Positions 52,701-63,431 of a stretch of DNA of 64,000 nucleotides are shown here, piece after piece (positions within the stretch are counted from its first letter, which is position 1; each line of letters opens with the position of its first letter). A model generated the notes under the pieces. The model was not told where the DNA came from and did no database searches. It worked only from the letters and a program-made list of their open reading frames with translations. The stretch comes from Pseudomonas sp. KNUC1026. Lineage in GTDB: Bacteria > Pseudomonadota > Gammaproteobacteria > Pseudomonadales > Pseudomonadaceae. The stretch is taken from positions 3,744,001 to 3,808,000 of the forward strand of contig NZ_CP087138.1 of the NCBI RefSeq assembly GCF_021650705.1, written 5' to 3'. The position numbers and the translations under genes are program-made.

Positions 52701-53593
52701 AGCTGTCGCAACTGATGAAAAACGCCGACACGGCGATGTATCACGCCAAGGAGCGTGGCAAGAACAACTTCCAGTTCTACCAGGCCGACATGAACGCGTC
52801 GGCGCTTGAGCGACTGGAGCTGGAAAGCGACTTGCGCCATGCGTTGGAACAGCGCGAGTTCGTGCTCTATTACCAACCGCAATTCAGTGGCGATGGCCGC
52901 CGGCTCACCGGCGCCGAGGCCCTGCTGCGCTGGAACCACCCGCGCCGCGGCCTGGTGCCGCCCGGGGACTTCATCCCGGTGCTCGAAGAGCTTGGCCTGG
53001 TGGTGGATGTAGGCGAGTGGGTATTGCATGAAGCCTGCCGCCAGCTCAAGGCGTGGCATCAGGCACGGGTACGGGTGCCGAAAGTCTCGGTGAACATCTC
53101 GGCACGGCAGTTCGCCGATGGCCACCTCGGCCGGCGCATCGCTTGCATCCTCGAAGAGACCGAGCTGCCGCCGGCATGCCTGGAGCTCGAGTTGACCGAA
53201 AGCATCCTGATGCGCGAAGTGAACGAGGCCATGCAGATCCTGGACAGCCTCAAGCAACTGGGGCTGTCGATCGCGGTGGATGACTTCGGCACCGGCTACT
53301 CATCGCTGAACTACCTCAAGCAGTTCCCGATCGATGTACTGAAGATCGACCGCACCTTCGTCGACGGGCTGCCCGACGGCGAACAGGATGCGCAGATCGC
53401 CCGCGCGATCATCGCCATGGCCCACAGCCTGAACCTCGCGGTGATCGCCGAGGGTGTGGAAACCCATGAGCAATTGGGCTTCTTGCGCGAGCATGGCTGT
53501 GATGAGGTTCAGGGGTATCTTTTCGGGCGCCCGATGCCGGCGAACCGGTTCGCCGGGCAGTTCAGCAATGATGCGTTGTTCATGCTCGAATGA
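49766..53593 (+). CDS. morA: Membrane c-di-GMP cyclase/phosphodiesterase MorA (PAS-GGDEF-EAL)
   Basis: About 1275 residues from a TTG start; upstream in-frame sequence lacks family character. Two membrane helices ([16 protein letters not shown] near residue 27, and [14 protein letters not shown] near 270) flank a periplasmic sensor region. At least four PAS/PAC segments follow (for example [17 protein letters not shown] and [19 protein letters not shown]), then GGDEF ([12 protein letters not shown]) and EAL ([27 protein letters not shown]) domains, both with intact motifs. No RxxD inhibitory site is seen five residues before GGDEF. MorA controls flagellar timing, motility and biofilm. The placement beside glyA matches known pseudomonads. 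Confidence 0.9.
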   Translation: MSTLPKPPLRHQAARPARHWSGSLRATLALLVLMLTGLLFWQLLDQYLRSEQAEHDRAVEFATSQADHLSMSMALLAQTALNQLANVDPPLSPANRPALLGQLRNTLPSLASVAWIDAQGQPQGAVPLASDALNDLLVRAGAEGFHYAQGRDSKSLVLLLREPSAAERGHWLLTFSPALFDQFSEDIQQARGRAWLLENSETRQVVLRDGKPGDTTPVSDTEQNQSVLVVPLAGSDWAMRGLFDAESARVALFKGLAGKLLLGALCAILPALVLRDIRRRQRALQEGKRRYHDIFEGAGVGLCVLDLAALRAALHNHGIDGPEQLAQWQGKNPQHRLTLLAAMRICEANHLALELLAVADATQLHDRLFGASADATPLITSLLDLALGQPYAHEVELQTHDASGNKQYLWFALRPSAEAEADEVVLSLDDITQRKQAELSLAEREAFWAEVIQTVPDHLYVANVRNRELLYSNEHLGLALGYVEGELEQMGPNYWESMLHPEDLTLATALRQRQRDTAYEKPLHTQLRFRHKEGGWRRFEIREQTLSTDADGKVARIIGVAKDISDQVEASQSLRESERRYRLLAESISDVIFSTDSQLSLNYVSPSVVTVLGYEVEAVFDHGWQSIIANPAQLQNLQALLERVETALGNPLALAELRQQVKTDFFLFDCLRADGRKIPIELRLVLIWDEKDNFEGILGVGRDVSQQRRAEKDLRMAATVFEHSTSAIIITDPAGYIVQTNEAFARVTGYSADQVLDQLPNLLTVPDQQQAHLQYVVRQLGERGSWEGEIWLKRRNGEHYPAWVGITAVFDDEGDLASYVCFFSDISERKASEQRIHRLAYYDALTHLPNRTLFQDRLHNALQQAERQKTWVVLMFLDLDRFKPINDSLGHAAGDRMLKDMAVRLLACVADDDTVARMGGDEFTLLLQPRASREQALNRAVHVAEQILGSLVRPFVLEGREFFVTASIGIALSPQDGNELSQLMKNADTAMYHAKERGKNNFQFYQADMNASALERLELESDLRHALEQREFVLYYQPQFSGDGRRLTGAEALLRWNHPRRGLVPPGDFIPVLEELGLVVDVGEWVLHEACRQLKAWHQARVRVPKVSVNISARQFADGHLGRRIACILEETELPPACLELELTESILMREVNEAMQILDSLKQLGLSIAVDDFGTGYSSLNYLKQFPIDVLKIDRTFVDGLPDGEQDAQIARAIIAMAHSLNLAVIAEGVETHEQLGFLREHGCDEVQGYLFGRPMPANRFAGQFSNDALFMLE

Positions 53594-54383
53594 AGTGCCT
53601 TGGTGACTGATAACCGGACAGGCCATAACGCTTCATGCCGATATGGTCTATAGCGCCCATCATGGACAGCGATGCGAAATTGGTGGCCGCCCCCGATACC
53701 GTATTGGCCAATTGAACAACGGCACCGGGAACAGGCCCTGAAGCATTCATATGGGCCAGCGTGGCCATCGCGTCGTGCGCCCATTGCATACCGGTACGCC
53801 AGGCCGCGGTAGTGCCACTGATGTCGCCGGCGTATACGGCTGCGGACAGATCGTCATATAGCTCGGCATGCGGCGGGCTGAGCCCTTCCCGGCCAGCCGC
53901 CAGGAAGTTTCGATTCACGCCGCGCAGATTTTCGTTGAAGGGATGGCCACGGCGGAGCTCCACTACTCGTGAGACATATTCTCGGGTCGGCAAAGGGATC
54001 AGTGTCTTCATCGAAGTTTGCCCACGAACATCGGCGGCTATTTGTCCCAACTCTTTCATGAACATCGAGGTGGGGATAAAGCTGCGGCCACTTGGATCGG
54101 AATAATTGACCGGATCAGCCTGGCAGAACGCATAAGCGTTCATCCCGCCCTCTTGCATCGGGCTGAGTACATCGGGGCTGGCGAATCTCCCAAGGCTGGC
54201 GACGTACTGGCGGTGCCCGGCTCCCAACAGATAATCACCCCTGCGGGGCTCAACCAGTTCGCCATTGAAGCCGACACGTGTCGCGATGCTCGGCCGAACG
54301 CCAAAGGGCGTGTAGCCGACGCTCGCCAAGCCGCAACGGATGACCGAACGGGAGCAATCTGTAGCAACGTGCATGGCGATCAT
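53580..54383 (-). CDS. Short RHS-core protein with variable C-terminus (possible orphan toxin)
   Basis: 267 residues. Residues about 23-100 match the RHS repeat-associated core: [56 protein letters not shown] and [12 protein letters not shown]. After that, a 165-residue C-terminal region is unlike any domain recognised here (RREYVSRVV-like helix, then [18 protein letters not shown]). The long YD-repeat shell of full RHS toxins is absent, so this is a mini-RHS protein of the kind common in P. putida strains. No ribosome binding site is clear at the ATG, and no small immunity gene lies beside it. Its 3' end overlaps morA by 14 bases. Confidence 0.7.
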   Translation of the reverse strand: MIAMHVATDCSRSVIRCGLASVGYTPFGVRPSIATRVGFNGELVEPRRGDYLLGAGHRQYVASLGRFASPDVLSPMQEGGMNAYAFCQADPVNYSDPSGRSFIPTSMFMKELGQIAADVRGQTSMKTLIPLPTREYVSRVVELRRGHPFNENLRGVNRNFLAAGREGLSPPHAELYDDLSAAVYAGDISGTTAAWRTGMQWAHDAMATLAHMNASGPVPGAVVQLANTVSGAATNFASLSMMGAIDHIGMKRYGLSGYQSPRHFIRA

Positions 54384-54556
54384 CCGATCAGAGTTTCAAC
54401 CGGTTATACGCTGCGCGCCTCACGCCAGCACCCGGCATATATGCCAGGCAGGTGAGCCACCCTCACCCCGGCAATGATCTTGCGTCATGTGCCTACCTCG
54501 GGCAGATCAGGTAGAATGCGCGCCTTATTACCACCGCCGATCCCCGAGGACCGCCC

Positions 54557-55810
<1,254 letters not shown>

Positions 55811-55826
55811 ATAGCACCATCTAAAA

Positions 55827-55854
55827 GAGCCCGGCCATCAAGCCGGGCTTTTTT
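55827..55854 (+). terminator. glyA terminator
   Basis: GCCCGGC / GCCGGGC around CATCAA, followed by six T, 17 bases after the glyA stop. Confidence 0.9.
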
Positions 55855-56098
55855 ATGCCCCGCGCCTTACTGGGAAAGCCTTCCATCTCCGCCGTCGCCT
55901 GCCTGCGCCGTAGCCTGAAACGCCCCCATCCGACCGTGCATAAGCTGCATCGGTATCGATTCAGGGGGTGTACTGATCAATCACGCCTGCGTGCCAGCCC
56001 AGGCTTTCACAATGACAATCCATGAACATCGGGTCGATTGAGCCAACCCCCCAAGTGACCTGCCAAACACCCCATCCCTAGCGATAAGGAAATCGCCA

Positions 56099-56695
56099 AT
56101 GCCGAACGACTTCAAGATGTCATTCACCGCGACGCTTTTGATCAATGGCCATCCCGTCCGTGCCATGGATGAATTCACCGACCTGCCGGTAACGGTGGGC
56201 GCTCATGCAGGAAACCCTACTGTCGATGTATCCCAGGCACTAGGCGTGCTGATGGGGCCGGACGCTGAATGGGACAGTGAACGAGACAGCGGCCTGATCG
56301 ATTTTCACCTGCTCGACACTGCCCCTTGCTCCGCGTGCCTGCTGTACTTTCGCCATCAGCAAGGCAAGTACCGCGTGTATGTGCGCACGGGTGCCTACGC
56401 AGGGTTTGGCTGGTACACCTGCGCAGACCAGGTGCCTCGCCTTCAGCAAGGCATCAGTGTGCCGCCCCCGCTCTGGACGCTGCGCCATGCCTACAGCGAT
56501 CAGGTGCTGACCCTCGACAAGATGCCAACCGGGAGAACGCCGATCTGCCTGGAACCGCCAGGTGCCCAGCGCAGCATATCGCTGGAAGGCATAGGTGACC
56601 GGCACAATGGCGGCTACCTGAAAGTGGCGGGCGCCGGCTCACGTACTCGGCTGAGCCTCAATATCGTGGAGCGCGAAGCTGACTGGCTTGCCTAA
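56099..56695 (+). CDS. Hypothetical protein, strand-rich, unknown function
   Basis: 198 residues from an ATG with AAGGAAATCGCC upstream. No signal peptide or membrane helix. It starts MPNDFKMSFTATLLINGHPV and has regular hydrophobic alternation suggesting beta-strands (YRVYVRTGAYAGFGWYTC, LTLDKMPTGRTPICLEP), with a CSAC pair in the middle. No family is recognised. The 240 bases before it hold no other gene, and no operator or promoter was made out there. Its stop overlaps the convergent GTPase gene by 4 bases. Confidence 0.6.
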   Translation: MPNDFKMSFTATLLINGHPVRAMDEFTDLPVTVGAHAGNPTVDVSQALGVLMGPDAEWDSERDSGLIDFHLLDTAPCSACLLYFRHQQGKYRVYVRTGAYAGFGWYTCADQVPRLQQGISVPPPLWTLRHAYSDQVLTLDKMPTGRTPICLEPPGAQRSISLEGIGDRHNGGYLKVAGAGSRTRLSLNIVEREADWLA

Positions 56696-57651
56696 AGTTG
56701 CTCGAAGGCGATGCGGATTCGCTCTTCTGGCAAGTCATCGCCGATGAACACGATCACGCTTTCCCGCGCCTTCCCCTCCTCCCAGGCGCGGTCCCAATCG
56801 AAGCCATAGAGCTTGAGTACGCCCTGGAACACCAGGCGTCGATCTTCTCCCTCGATGTTCAACACGCCCTTGTACCGCAGCAATTGCCGGCCATGGTCTT
56901 CCAGCAACTGGTTCATGAACTCGCTCAGGCGGTCGATATCCAGCGGTGCTTCGCGGCGCAATACCAGGCTGCGGATTCGATCATGGCTTGCACCTTTAAC
57001 CACGGGCCGCAAGGTCATGCCGGCGCCCACATCCGCATTGAGATTGAAGCCGCGAATATCGAGCAACTCCGGCAGGTCGACCTCGCCATGTTCCACCACC
57101 CGGATCGGTGCACGCGGGTTGATGCGCCCCAGGCGTTCGCTCAAGGCTGAGAAAGCCTCAGGGCTGACCAGGTCGGTCTTGCTCACCAACAGGCGATCGG
57201 CAAACCCTACCTGCGCCTGGGCGATGGTCTGCTTCAAATGCTCCTCGGCGTGAGCCGCATCGACCAGCGTGACGATCCCGTCGAGCAGGTAACGCTCGCG
57301 GATGTCTTCGTCGGTGAAGAAGGTCTGCGCAACCGGTGCAGGGTCGGCCAGGCCGGTGCATTCGATCACTAGCCGTTCGAAATGGATAGCGCCGCTGTCC
57401 AGCCGCTGCAACAGAAAGCGCAGGCCTTTGGTGAGGTCGGAATTGACGCTGCAGCACACGCAACCGTTGGCAAGCGTGAGGACCTGCACCGCCTCGTCGC
57501 CGAGCAACTCGGTGTCGATGCCGGTTTCTGCGAATTCGTTTTCGATGACAGCGAGCTTCAGGCCATGCTCGGCCTTGAGCAGGTAGCGCAGCAGCGTGGT
57601 TTTACCTGCACCGAGAAAGCCGCTGAGAATGGTGACCGGGATTGGGCTCAC
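56692..57651 (-). CDS. yjiA: COG0523/CobW family GTPase YjiA
   Basis: 319 residues. The P-loop is GFLGAGKTTLLRYLL at the N-terminus; the metal-binding motif GCVCCSVNSDL follows near residue 65; the C-terminal CobW_C domain ends near residue 310. These GTPases insert or shuttle zinc or other metals. The start is GTG at 57651, 4 bases after GGAGG. It is the last gene of the cstA-yjiX-yjiA operon, beyond a terminator-like hairpin. Confidence 0.88.
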   Translation of the reverse strand: MSPIPVTILSGFLGAGKTTLLRYLLKAEHGLKLAVIENEFAETGIDTELLGDEAVQVLTLANGCVCCSVNSDLTKGLRFLLQRLDSGAIHFERLVIECTGLADPAPVAQTFFTDEDIRERYLLDGIVTLVDAAHAEEHLKQTIAQAQVGFADRLLVSKTDLVSPEAFSALSERLGRINPRAPIRVVEHGEVDLPELLDIRGFNLNADVGAGMTLRPVVKGASHDRIRSLVLRREAPLDIDRLSEFMNQLLEDHGRQLLRYKGVLNIEGEDRRLVFQGVLKLYGFDWDRAWEEGKARESVIVFIGDDLPEERIRIAFEQL

Positions 57652-57667
57652 GAAACCTCCAGGCAAG

Positions 57668-57700
57668 AAAACGCCGCGGGCAGCACACCTGGCCGCGGCG
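57668..57700 (-). terminator. Terminator-like hairpin between yjiX and yjiA
   Basis: On the minus strand CGCCGCGG / CCGCGGCG is followed by TTTTC, just before the yjiA ribosome binding site. It probably lowers yjiA expression relative to cstA-yjiX. Confidence 0.6.
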
Positions 57701-57714
57701 AGGGTAAGCGGGAG

Positions 57715-57915
57715 TCAACAGCAGCGCGGCGAGCCTTTGCCTCCACCGTAACGGGCTTCCTGGCGTTCCCGGAAGAACGCCTCATAGCTCATCACAGGCA
57801 GGTCGGGATGCTTGTTGCGCATGTGCTCCACGTAGTTGTCGTAGTCAGGCATGCCCACCATCAGGCGGGCCGCCTGGCCCAGGTATTTGCCGAGCTTGCC
57901 GAGGTCATTGAACAC
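57715..57915 (-). CDS. yjiX: YbdD/YjiX family small protein
   Basis: 66 residues: [20 protein letters not shown] and [17 protein letters not shown] are the family signature, with a C-terminal cysteine pair. These proteins are encoded beside cstA and are thought to assist the carbon-starvation transporter. The start is GTG at 57915, 7 bases after GGAGG, and 12 bases from the cstA stop. Confidence 0.92.
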   Translation of the reverse strand: MFNDLGKLGKYLGQAARLMVGMPDYDNYVEHMRNKHPDLPVMSYEAFFRERQEARYGGGKGSPRCC

Positions 57916-57927
57916 GTGCAGCCCTCC

Positions 57928-59997
57928 TCACTGTTGGCCACCGAGGGCCTGGAACGGGGCTTCCTTGTCGGTGCGCTCCTTGCGACCCAGCGCTTTGTAG
58001 CCAGTGCGCAACGCGAAGATCAGTACGCTGAACACCACGATCAGGAACAGCACGGTCAAGGTGGCGTTGGTATAGGCATTGACCATCACCTGATGCATCT
58101 GCTCGGCGCTCTTGGCCGGCGCCAGCACCTGGCCTGCGGCCAGGGCATCGCTGTATTTGCGCGCCAGCGCCAGGAAGCCCACGGCCGGGTTCGGGTCCAG
58201 CAACTTGATCAGGCCTGCGGTGGTGGTGCAGATCAGCAGCCATACTGCCGGCAGCAGAGTCACCCACACATAACGCTCGCGCTTCATCTTGATCAGCACC
58301 ACGGTGCCGAGCATCAGCGCGATACCCGCCAGCATCTGGTTGGAGATACCGAACAGCGGCCACAAGGTGTTGATGCCACCCAGCGGATCGACCACGCCCT
58401 GATACAGCAGGTAACCCCACAACGCTACGCAACCTGCGGTGCCGATCATGTTGGCGCCCCACGACTCGGTACGTTTGAGCGAGGGCACGAAGGTGCCGAG
58501 CAGGTCTTGCAGCATGAAGCGGCCAGCCCGTGTGCCTGCATCGACCGCAGTCAGGATGAACAGCGCTTCGAACAGGATCGCGAAGTGGTACCAGAACGCC
58601 ATGGTGTTCTGGCCGGGCAGCACCTGATGGAGGATCTGCGCGATACCGACAGCGAGCGTGGGCGCGCCACCAGCGCGAGCCAGGATGGTGTGCTCGCCGA
58701 TGTCGTTGGCTACTGCCTGCAAGGCATCGGGAGTAATAGCGAAGCCCCAGTTGCTGACCGCCGCCGCCACCGCCGTTACATCGGTGCCGACCACTGCCGC
58801 TGGGCTGTTCATGGCGAAGTATACGCCTGGTTCGATGACCGAAGCCGCCACCATGGCCATGATTGCGACGAACGACTCCATCAGCATGCCGCCGTAGCCG
58901 ATGTAACGCGCGTTGACTTCGTTATCCAGCAGCTTGGGCGTGGTGCCCGAGGAAATCAGCGCGTGGAAACCCGACACTGCACCACAGGCGATGGTGATGA
59001 ACAGGAACGGGAACAGCGTGCCCTTCCACACCGGCCCTGTGCCGTCGGTGAACTGGGTGAGCGCCGGCATTTTCAGCTCCGGCATGGTGATCAGGATGCC
59101 GATCGCCAGGGCGATGATGGTGCCGATCTTGAGGAAGGTGGAGAGGTAGTCACGCGGGGCGAGGATCAGCCACACCGGCAGCACTGCGGCCACAAAGCCG
59201 TAGCCGATCAGCATCCAGGTGATCTGCACGCCGGTGAAGGTGAAGGCCTTGGCCCAGGTGGGGTCCGCGGCGACCTGGCCGCCCAGGTAGATCGACAGCA
59301 GCAACAGCACCACGCCGATCAACGAGATTTCGCCGATGCGGCCGGGGCGGATGTAGCGCATGTAGACGCCCATGAACACCGCGATCGGGATGGTCGCCAT
59401 CACTGTGAACACGCCCCACGGGCTTTCGGCCAGTGCCTTGACCACGATCAGCGCCAGCACCGCCAGGATGATGATCATGATCAGGAAGCAACCGAACAGC
59501 GCGATGGTACCGGGGATCTGGCCCATCTCCTCGCGCACCATGTCGCCCAGCGAGCGGCCGTTGCGGCGAGTGGAAAGGAACAGCACCACGAAGTCCTGCA
59601 CGGCACCGGCGAAAACCACGCCGGCGATCAGCCACAAGGTGCCGGGCAGATATCCCATCTGCGCCGCCAGCACAGGCCCGACCAGCGGCCCTGCGCCCGC
59701 GATGGCCGCGAAGTGGTGGCCGAAGAGAATGTGTTTGTTGGTGGGCACGTAGTCGAGCCCGTCGTTGTTGACCACGGCAGGCGTTGCCCGGCGTGGGTCG
59801 AGCTGCATCACCTTGTTGGCGATGAACAGGCTGTAATAGCGGTACGCGACCAGGTACAGCGAGACCGCTGCAACCACGATCCACAAGGCATTGATCGATT
59901 CACCCCGGCGCAACGCGACCACGCCAAGGGCACAGGCTCCTATCACCGCCAGCACGAGCCATGGCAAATGGCGGGCTGGGCTTGCTGTGTTTTTCAT
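57928..59997 (-). CDS. cstA: Carbon starvation protein CstA (pyruvate/peptide transporter)
   Basis: 689 residues with 16-18 membrane helices. Family segments include YRYYSLFIANKVMQLDPRR, FGHHFAAIAGAGPLVGPVLAAQMGYLPG, FVVLFLSTRRNGRSLG and FEALFILTAVDAGTRAGRF. CstA-type carriers import pyruvate or short peptides on entry to carbon starvation. It is the first gene of the operon. The ribosome binding site at 59997 is weak (AAAATAACT), which may mean translational control. Confidence 0.94.
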   Translation of the reverse strand: MKNTASPARHLPWLVLAVIGACALGVVALRRGESINALWIVVAAVSLYLVAYRYYSLFIANKVMQLDPRRATPAVVNNDGLDYVPTNKHILFGHHFAAIAGAGPLVGPVLAAQMGYLPGTLWLIAGVVFAGAVQDFVVLFLSTRRNGRSLGDMVREEMGQIPGTIALFGCFLIMIIILAVLALIVVKALAESPWGVFTVMATIPIAVFMGVYMRYIRPGRIGEISLIGVVLLLLSIYLGGQVAADPTWAKAFTFTGVQITWMLIGYGFVAAVLPVWLILAPRDYLSTFLKIGTIIALAIGILITMPELKMPALTQFTDGTGPVWKGTLFPFLFITIACGAVSGFHALISSGTTPKLLDNEVNARYIGYGGMLMESFVAIMAMVAASVIEPGVYFAMNSPAAVVGTDVTAVAAAVSNWGFAITPDALQAVANDIGEHTILARAGGAPTLAVGIAQILHQVLPGQNTMAFWYHFAILFEALFILTAVDAGTRAGRFMLQDLLGTFVPSLKRTESWGANMIGTAGCVALWGYLLYQGVVDPLGGINTLWPLFGISNQMLAGIALMLGTVVLIKMKRERYVWVTLLPAVWLLICTTTAGLIKLLDPNPAVGFLALARKYSDALAAGQVLAPAKSAEQMHQVMVNAYTNATLTVLFLIVVFSVLIFALRTGYKALGRKERTDKEAPFQALGGQQ

Positions 59998-60159
59998 AGT
60001 TATTTTTATCCGGCAGATGGGTTTTCGAGGACCACGCCCTGAGTCTAGCCAGACTCAAGGGAAATCTCATCCCCACGTTGGTCTAGAGCGGCTCGCGCAG
60101 GGTTCCCACGGCCGCCATGCAACTGGGCTATAGTCAGCCGACGCCAAGGAGTGTTTTAC

Positions 60160-60525
60160 ATGAGCCAAGAACGCCGTCGTTTCACCCGCATCGGTTTTGA
60201 CAAGCCCACCCTGCTCGCCCAGGGCGGTGCCACCTGGGCAGTGCATCTGCTGGACATTTCGCTCAAGGGGCTGCTGGTGCAGCGGCCCGATGACTGGGCC
60301 GGCGACGCCAGCCAGCCATTCGGCGCCCAGGTCGACCTGGGTAACCAGGCAGTGGTGAAAATGGAAGTGACGCTCGCCCATAACGAGGGCGAGCACCTTG
60401 GGTTTCAATGCACACAGATCGACATCGAGTCGGCCACCCACCTGCGCCGGCTGGTGGAGCTCAACCTGGGCGACCCTGCAGAGCTGGAGCGGGAGTTGGG
60501 GGCGTTGCTGGCCCCGGCCCCTTAA
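60160..60525 (+). CDS. mapZ: PilZ-domain c-di-GMP adaptor MapZ
   Basis: 121 residues. The c-di-GMP-binding motifs RRxxR (ERRRFTRIGF) and D/NxSxxG (DISLKG) are intact, and the C-terminal helix has ATHLRRLVELNLGDPAELERELGAL. Its whole sequence resembles the PA4608 protein, MapZ, which on binding c-di-GMP inhibits the chemotaxis methyltransferase CheR1. The ATG at 60160 has AAGGAG 8 bases upstream. It is divergent from cstA and overlaps the HAD gene by 4 bases at the end. Confidence 0.9.
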   Translation: MSQERRRFTRIGFDKPTLLAQGGATWAVHLLDISLKGLLVQRPDDWAGDASQPFGAQVDLGNQAVVKMEVTLAHNEGEHLGFQCTQIDIESATHLRRLVELNLGDPAELERELGALLAPAP

Positions 60526-61199
60526 TCGAACGCCGGCAACCCCCACTGCTCGGGCTCGAACGCCAGCAAACTCTCCAACCTGCCATCGGCGTGGGTGTAT
60601 TTCTCCGGGTCCATCGCCGAATCCGGCACCGCCAGGGCATACATGCCCGCAGCCTTCGCTGCCGTCACACCAAAGGGTGAATCCTCGAACACCAGGCAGT
60701 CGGCCGGCGCGACACCCATGCGCCGGGCAGCGGTGAGGAAGATGTCCGGTGCAGGCTTGGCAGCAGCGACTTCAGGGTCGTCGGCGGTGACGATGGTGTC
60801 GAACAGCGAAAACCACTCTTTGTGCTGCGCTGTTTTAAGCTCGAAATAGCCGCTCGATGAGCTGGTCCCCACGGCCACCGGCACGTTGTGCGCCTTGAGG
60901 TGGCGCACCAGCGCCTCCGCTCCGGCCATGCCCAGCGCGGAAGGAAAGCGCTCCACCATCAGCGGCTTGCGCATCTCCAGAAACTCATCCACCGAAATCG
61001 GCAGCCCGATGTTCTCCACCACGTAGGTGGCAAGGTCACGGGAGCCGCGGCCGATGATGTGCTGTTTGTGTTCCCAGCCGAAAGTCTTGCCGTAGCGCCC
61101 GGCGATGATCTGCATCACTTCGGTGTAGATGCCCTCGGTATCGAGCAGCAGGCCGTCCATGTCGAAGATCACGGCTTTGATGAGGGGGCGTTGGCTCAT
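60522..61199 (-). CDS. HAD-superfamily phosphatase (beta-phosphoglucomutase-like)
   Basis: 225 residues. HAD motif I is FDMDGLLLDTEG with the DxD nucleophile pair; motif II Ser/Thr is in VGTSSSSGYF; motif III Lys is in AKPAPDIF; motif IV is FEDSPFGV. An alpha-helical cap follows motif I (residues about 20-85), as in the CbbY/Gph subfamily. The substrate is unknown. It lies just downstream of radA and ends overlapping mapZ. Confidence 0.88.
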   Translation of the reverse strand: MSQRPLIKAVIFDMDGLLLDTEGIYTEVMQIIAGRYGKTFGWEHKQHIIGRGSRDLATYVVENIGLPISVDEFLEMRKPLMVERFPSALGMAGAEALVRHLKAHNVPVAVGTSSSSGYFELKTAQHKEWFSLFDTIVTADDPEVAAAKPAPDIFLTAARRMGVAPADCLVFEDSPFGVTAAKAAGMYALAVPDSAMDPEKYTHADGRLESLLAFEPEQWGLPAFD

Positions 61200-61232
61200 G
61201 GTGGCTCCTGGCGTTGGCAAAAGATGAACAGG

Positions 61233-62596
61233 TTATTCGAACAATGCGTCAAGCGCCTGTTCCAGACGCGTGACAGCGACGATCTGCAAACCGGGAGGCG
61301 CTTCCTTGGGCGCATTGGCCTGAGGCACGATGGCGCGCTTGAAGCCATGCTTGGCCGCCTCCTTGAGGCGCTCCTGGCCACTGGGCACCGGCCGGACTTC
61401 ACCCGACAGGCCGACCTCGCCAAACACCAGCAGCCCGTGCGGCAGCGGGCGGTTGCGCAAGCTGGACATCACCGCCGCCATCAGCGCCAGGTCGGAAGCG
61501 GTTTCCAGCACCTTGACCCCGCCCACAACGTTGAGGAACACGTCCTGGTCATGGGTGGGAATGCCGCCATGGCGGTGCAGCACCGCCAGCAGCATGGCCA
61601 GGCGGTTCTGGTCCAGGCCCAGGGTCACGCGCCGGGGGTTGGCCAGGTGGCTGTCGTCCACCAGCGCCTGCACCTCCACCAGCATCGGGCGCGTACCTTC
61701 CCAGGTGGCCATCACCACGCTGCCGGCAATCTCTTCCTGCGCCCGGCTCAGGAAAATCGCCGATGGGTTGGACACTTCCTTCAGGCCGCGGTCGGTCATC
61801 CCGAACACGCCCAGCTCGTTCACCGCCCCGAAGCGGTTCTTCACCGCGCGCAGCAAGCGCAGGCGCCCATCGGACTCGCCCTCGAAATACAGCACCGTAT
61901 CGACCATGTGCTCCAGCACACGCGGGCCGGCGAGCGAACCTTCCTTGGTGACGTGGCCCACCAGAAAGATCGCCGTGCCCGTTTGCTTGGCAAAACGCAC
62001 CAGCAGCGCCGTGCTCTCGCGCACCTGCGCCACCCCGCCCGGGGCAGACTGCAACTGCTCGGTGAAGATGGTCTGGATCGAGTCGATCACCATCACCTTG
62101 GGTTTTTCATGGCGAGCGGTGGCGATGATCTGCTCGATGGAGGTTTCGGTCATCACCTTGAGCTTGTCTTGCGGCAGGCCCAGCCGGCGTGCGCGCATGG
62201 CCACCTGCTGCTGGGATTCCTCACCAGTGACGTACAGCGCCGGCATGCGCGCCGCCATGGCGCAGAGGGTTTGCAACAGGATGGTGGACTTGCCGATGCC
62301 GGGGTCGCCACCGATCAGCACCACCGAGCCGTCGACCAGGCCGCCGCCAAGCACGCGGTCGAGCTCGGCCGAGGCGGTGCTGAAACGCGGGATCTCCTCG
62401 ATGCTGACCTCAGCCAGCGTCTTGAGCTGCGCCTGCTCGCCAGCCCAGCCGCTGCGGCCACTGGCGGCAGCTGGGGTGTTTCCACCAAGGTTTCGACCAG
62501 GGTGTTCCAGGCACCGCACTCGCCACACTGCCCCGCCCACTTGGGAAAGGTCGCGCCACACTCGGTGCAGCCGTACATGCGCTTGGCCTTGGCCAT
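61233..62596 (-). CDS. radA: DNA repair protein RadA (frameshift near 62473)
   Basis: About 454 residues after restoring one base (four G at 62473-62476 should be five). An N-terminal zinc finger (YGCTECGATFPKWAGQCGECG) precedes the RecA-like core with GGDPGIGKSTILL, VMVIDSIQTI, and the RadA-specific KNRFGAVNELG. The C-terminus is the Lon-like domain (VNVVGGVKVLETASDL, GLSGEVRPV). RadA helps branch migration and processing of recombination intermediates. Without the repair the protein would end soon after the zinc finger, so sequencing error is likely. Confidence 0.93.
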
Positions 62597-62775
62597 GCCC
62601 GCCTCCGTTTTTTTCGCAAAAGGGCGCCATGATAACCCGCTAACCGGTCAAGCACGGCGCTTGATCGAAGCAAACTATTGAGGCCAGGCTGTGTCACTTC
62701 AAGTGGCGCAGCGCAATGCGTTACCGCGTGGATTACACTGCGTGCACACTAAATTTTGTTACTGGGGGTAAAAGC

Positions 62776-63201
62776 ATGAGCTTTCTTCAAGAGTTCAAGG
62801 CCTTCGCGGTCAAAGGCAACGTGGTCGACCTGGCCGTGGGTATCATCATCGGCGCGGCGTTCGGCAAGATCGTTTCATCGTTCGTCGGCGACATCATCAT
62901 GCCGCCGCTGGGGCTGCTGATCGGCGGCATCAACTTCACCGACCTTGCCGTCACGCTACGGCCGGCCGAAGGCACCGCCCCGGCAGTGGTGCTGGCCTAT
63001 GGCAAGTTCATTCAGACTATCGTCGACTTCATCATCGTCGCGTTTGCGATCTTCGTGGGCGTGAAGGCGATCAACAAGCTCAAGCGTGAAGAGGCCAAGG
63101 CGCCTACACTGCCGCCGGCGCCGAGCAAGGAGGAAGTGTTGTTGACTGATATTCGGGATATTTTGAAGGCGCAGAGCGGGAAGGTGCCGCCAGCGCTGTA
63201 A
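62776..63201 (+). CDS. mscL: Large-conductance mechanosensitive channel MscL
   Basis: 141 residues (E. coli 136). An N-terminal amphipathic helix, [22 protein letters not shown], leads into TM1 ([21 protein letters not shown]); TM2 is [19 protein letters not shown]. The cytoplasmic C-terminal bundle ends DIRDILKAQ. It opens under membrane tension at hypoosmotic shock. GGGGG lies about 8 bases before the ATG. It is divergent from radA. Confidence 0.96.
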   Translation: MSFLQEFKAFAVKGNVVDLAVGIIIGAAFGKIVSSFVGDIIMPPLGLLIGGINFTDLAVTLRPAEGTAPAVVLAYGKFIQTIVDFIIVAFAIFVGVKAINKLKREEAKAPTLPPAPSKEEVLLTDIRDILKAQSGKVPPAL

Positions 63202-63431
63202 TTTTTAATACTGGGCCGTTCGAGTGCAATGCTTGAGCGGCCTGGACGAAACTACGAACTGCACAAAAAAGAAATCAATAGATACAAAATTATCTGCTTT
63301 TTTAACCCCGCATACAACTTAGACATTTCAATACAAAACCAATATTGAACACTTCACCGCACGCGATTAAATTTCTCGACCGCTGGCCAGCGAGCTTAAC
63401 TATCGAGATTAATTAATTACGGGCGCACACA
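63202..63431. other. AT-rich noncoding stretch after mscL
   Basis: About 230 bases between mscL and the last gene, much richer in A and T than the rest of the window. An 11-bp stem with wobble pairs (63214-63224 with 63232-63242) follows the mscL stop without a T-tract. No other promoter, operator or repeat was made out. Confidence 0.5.
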
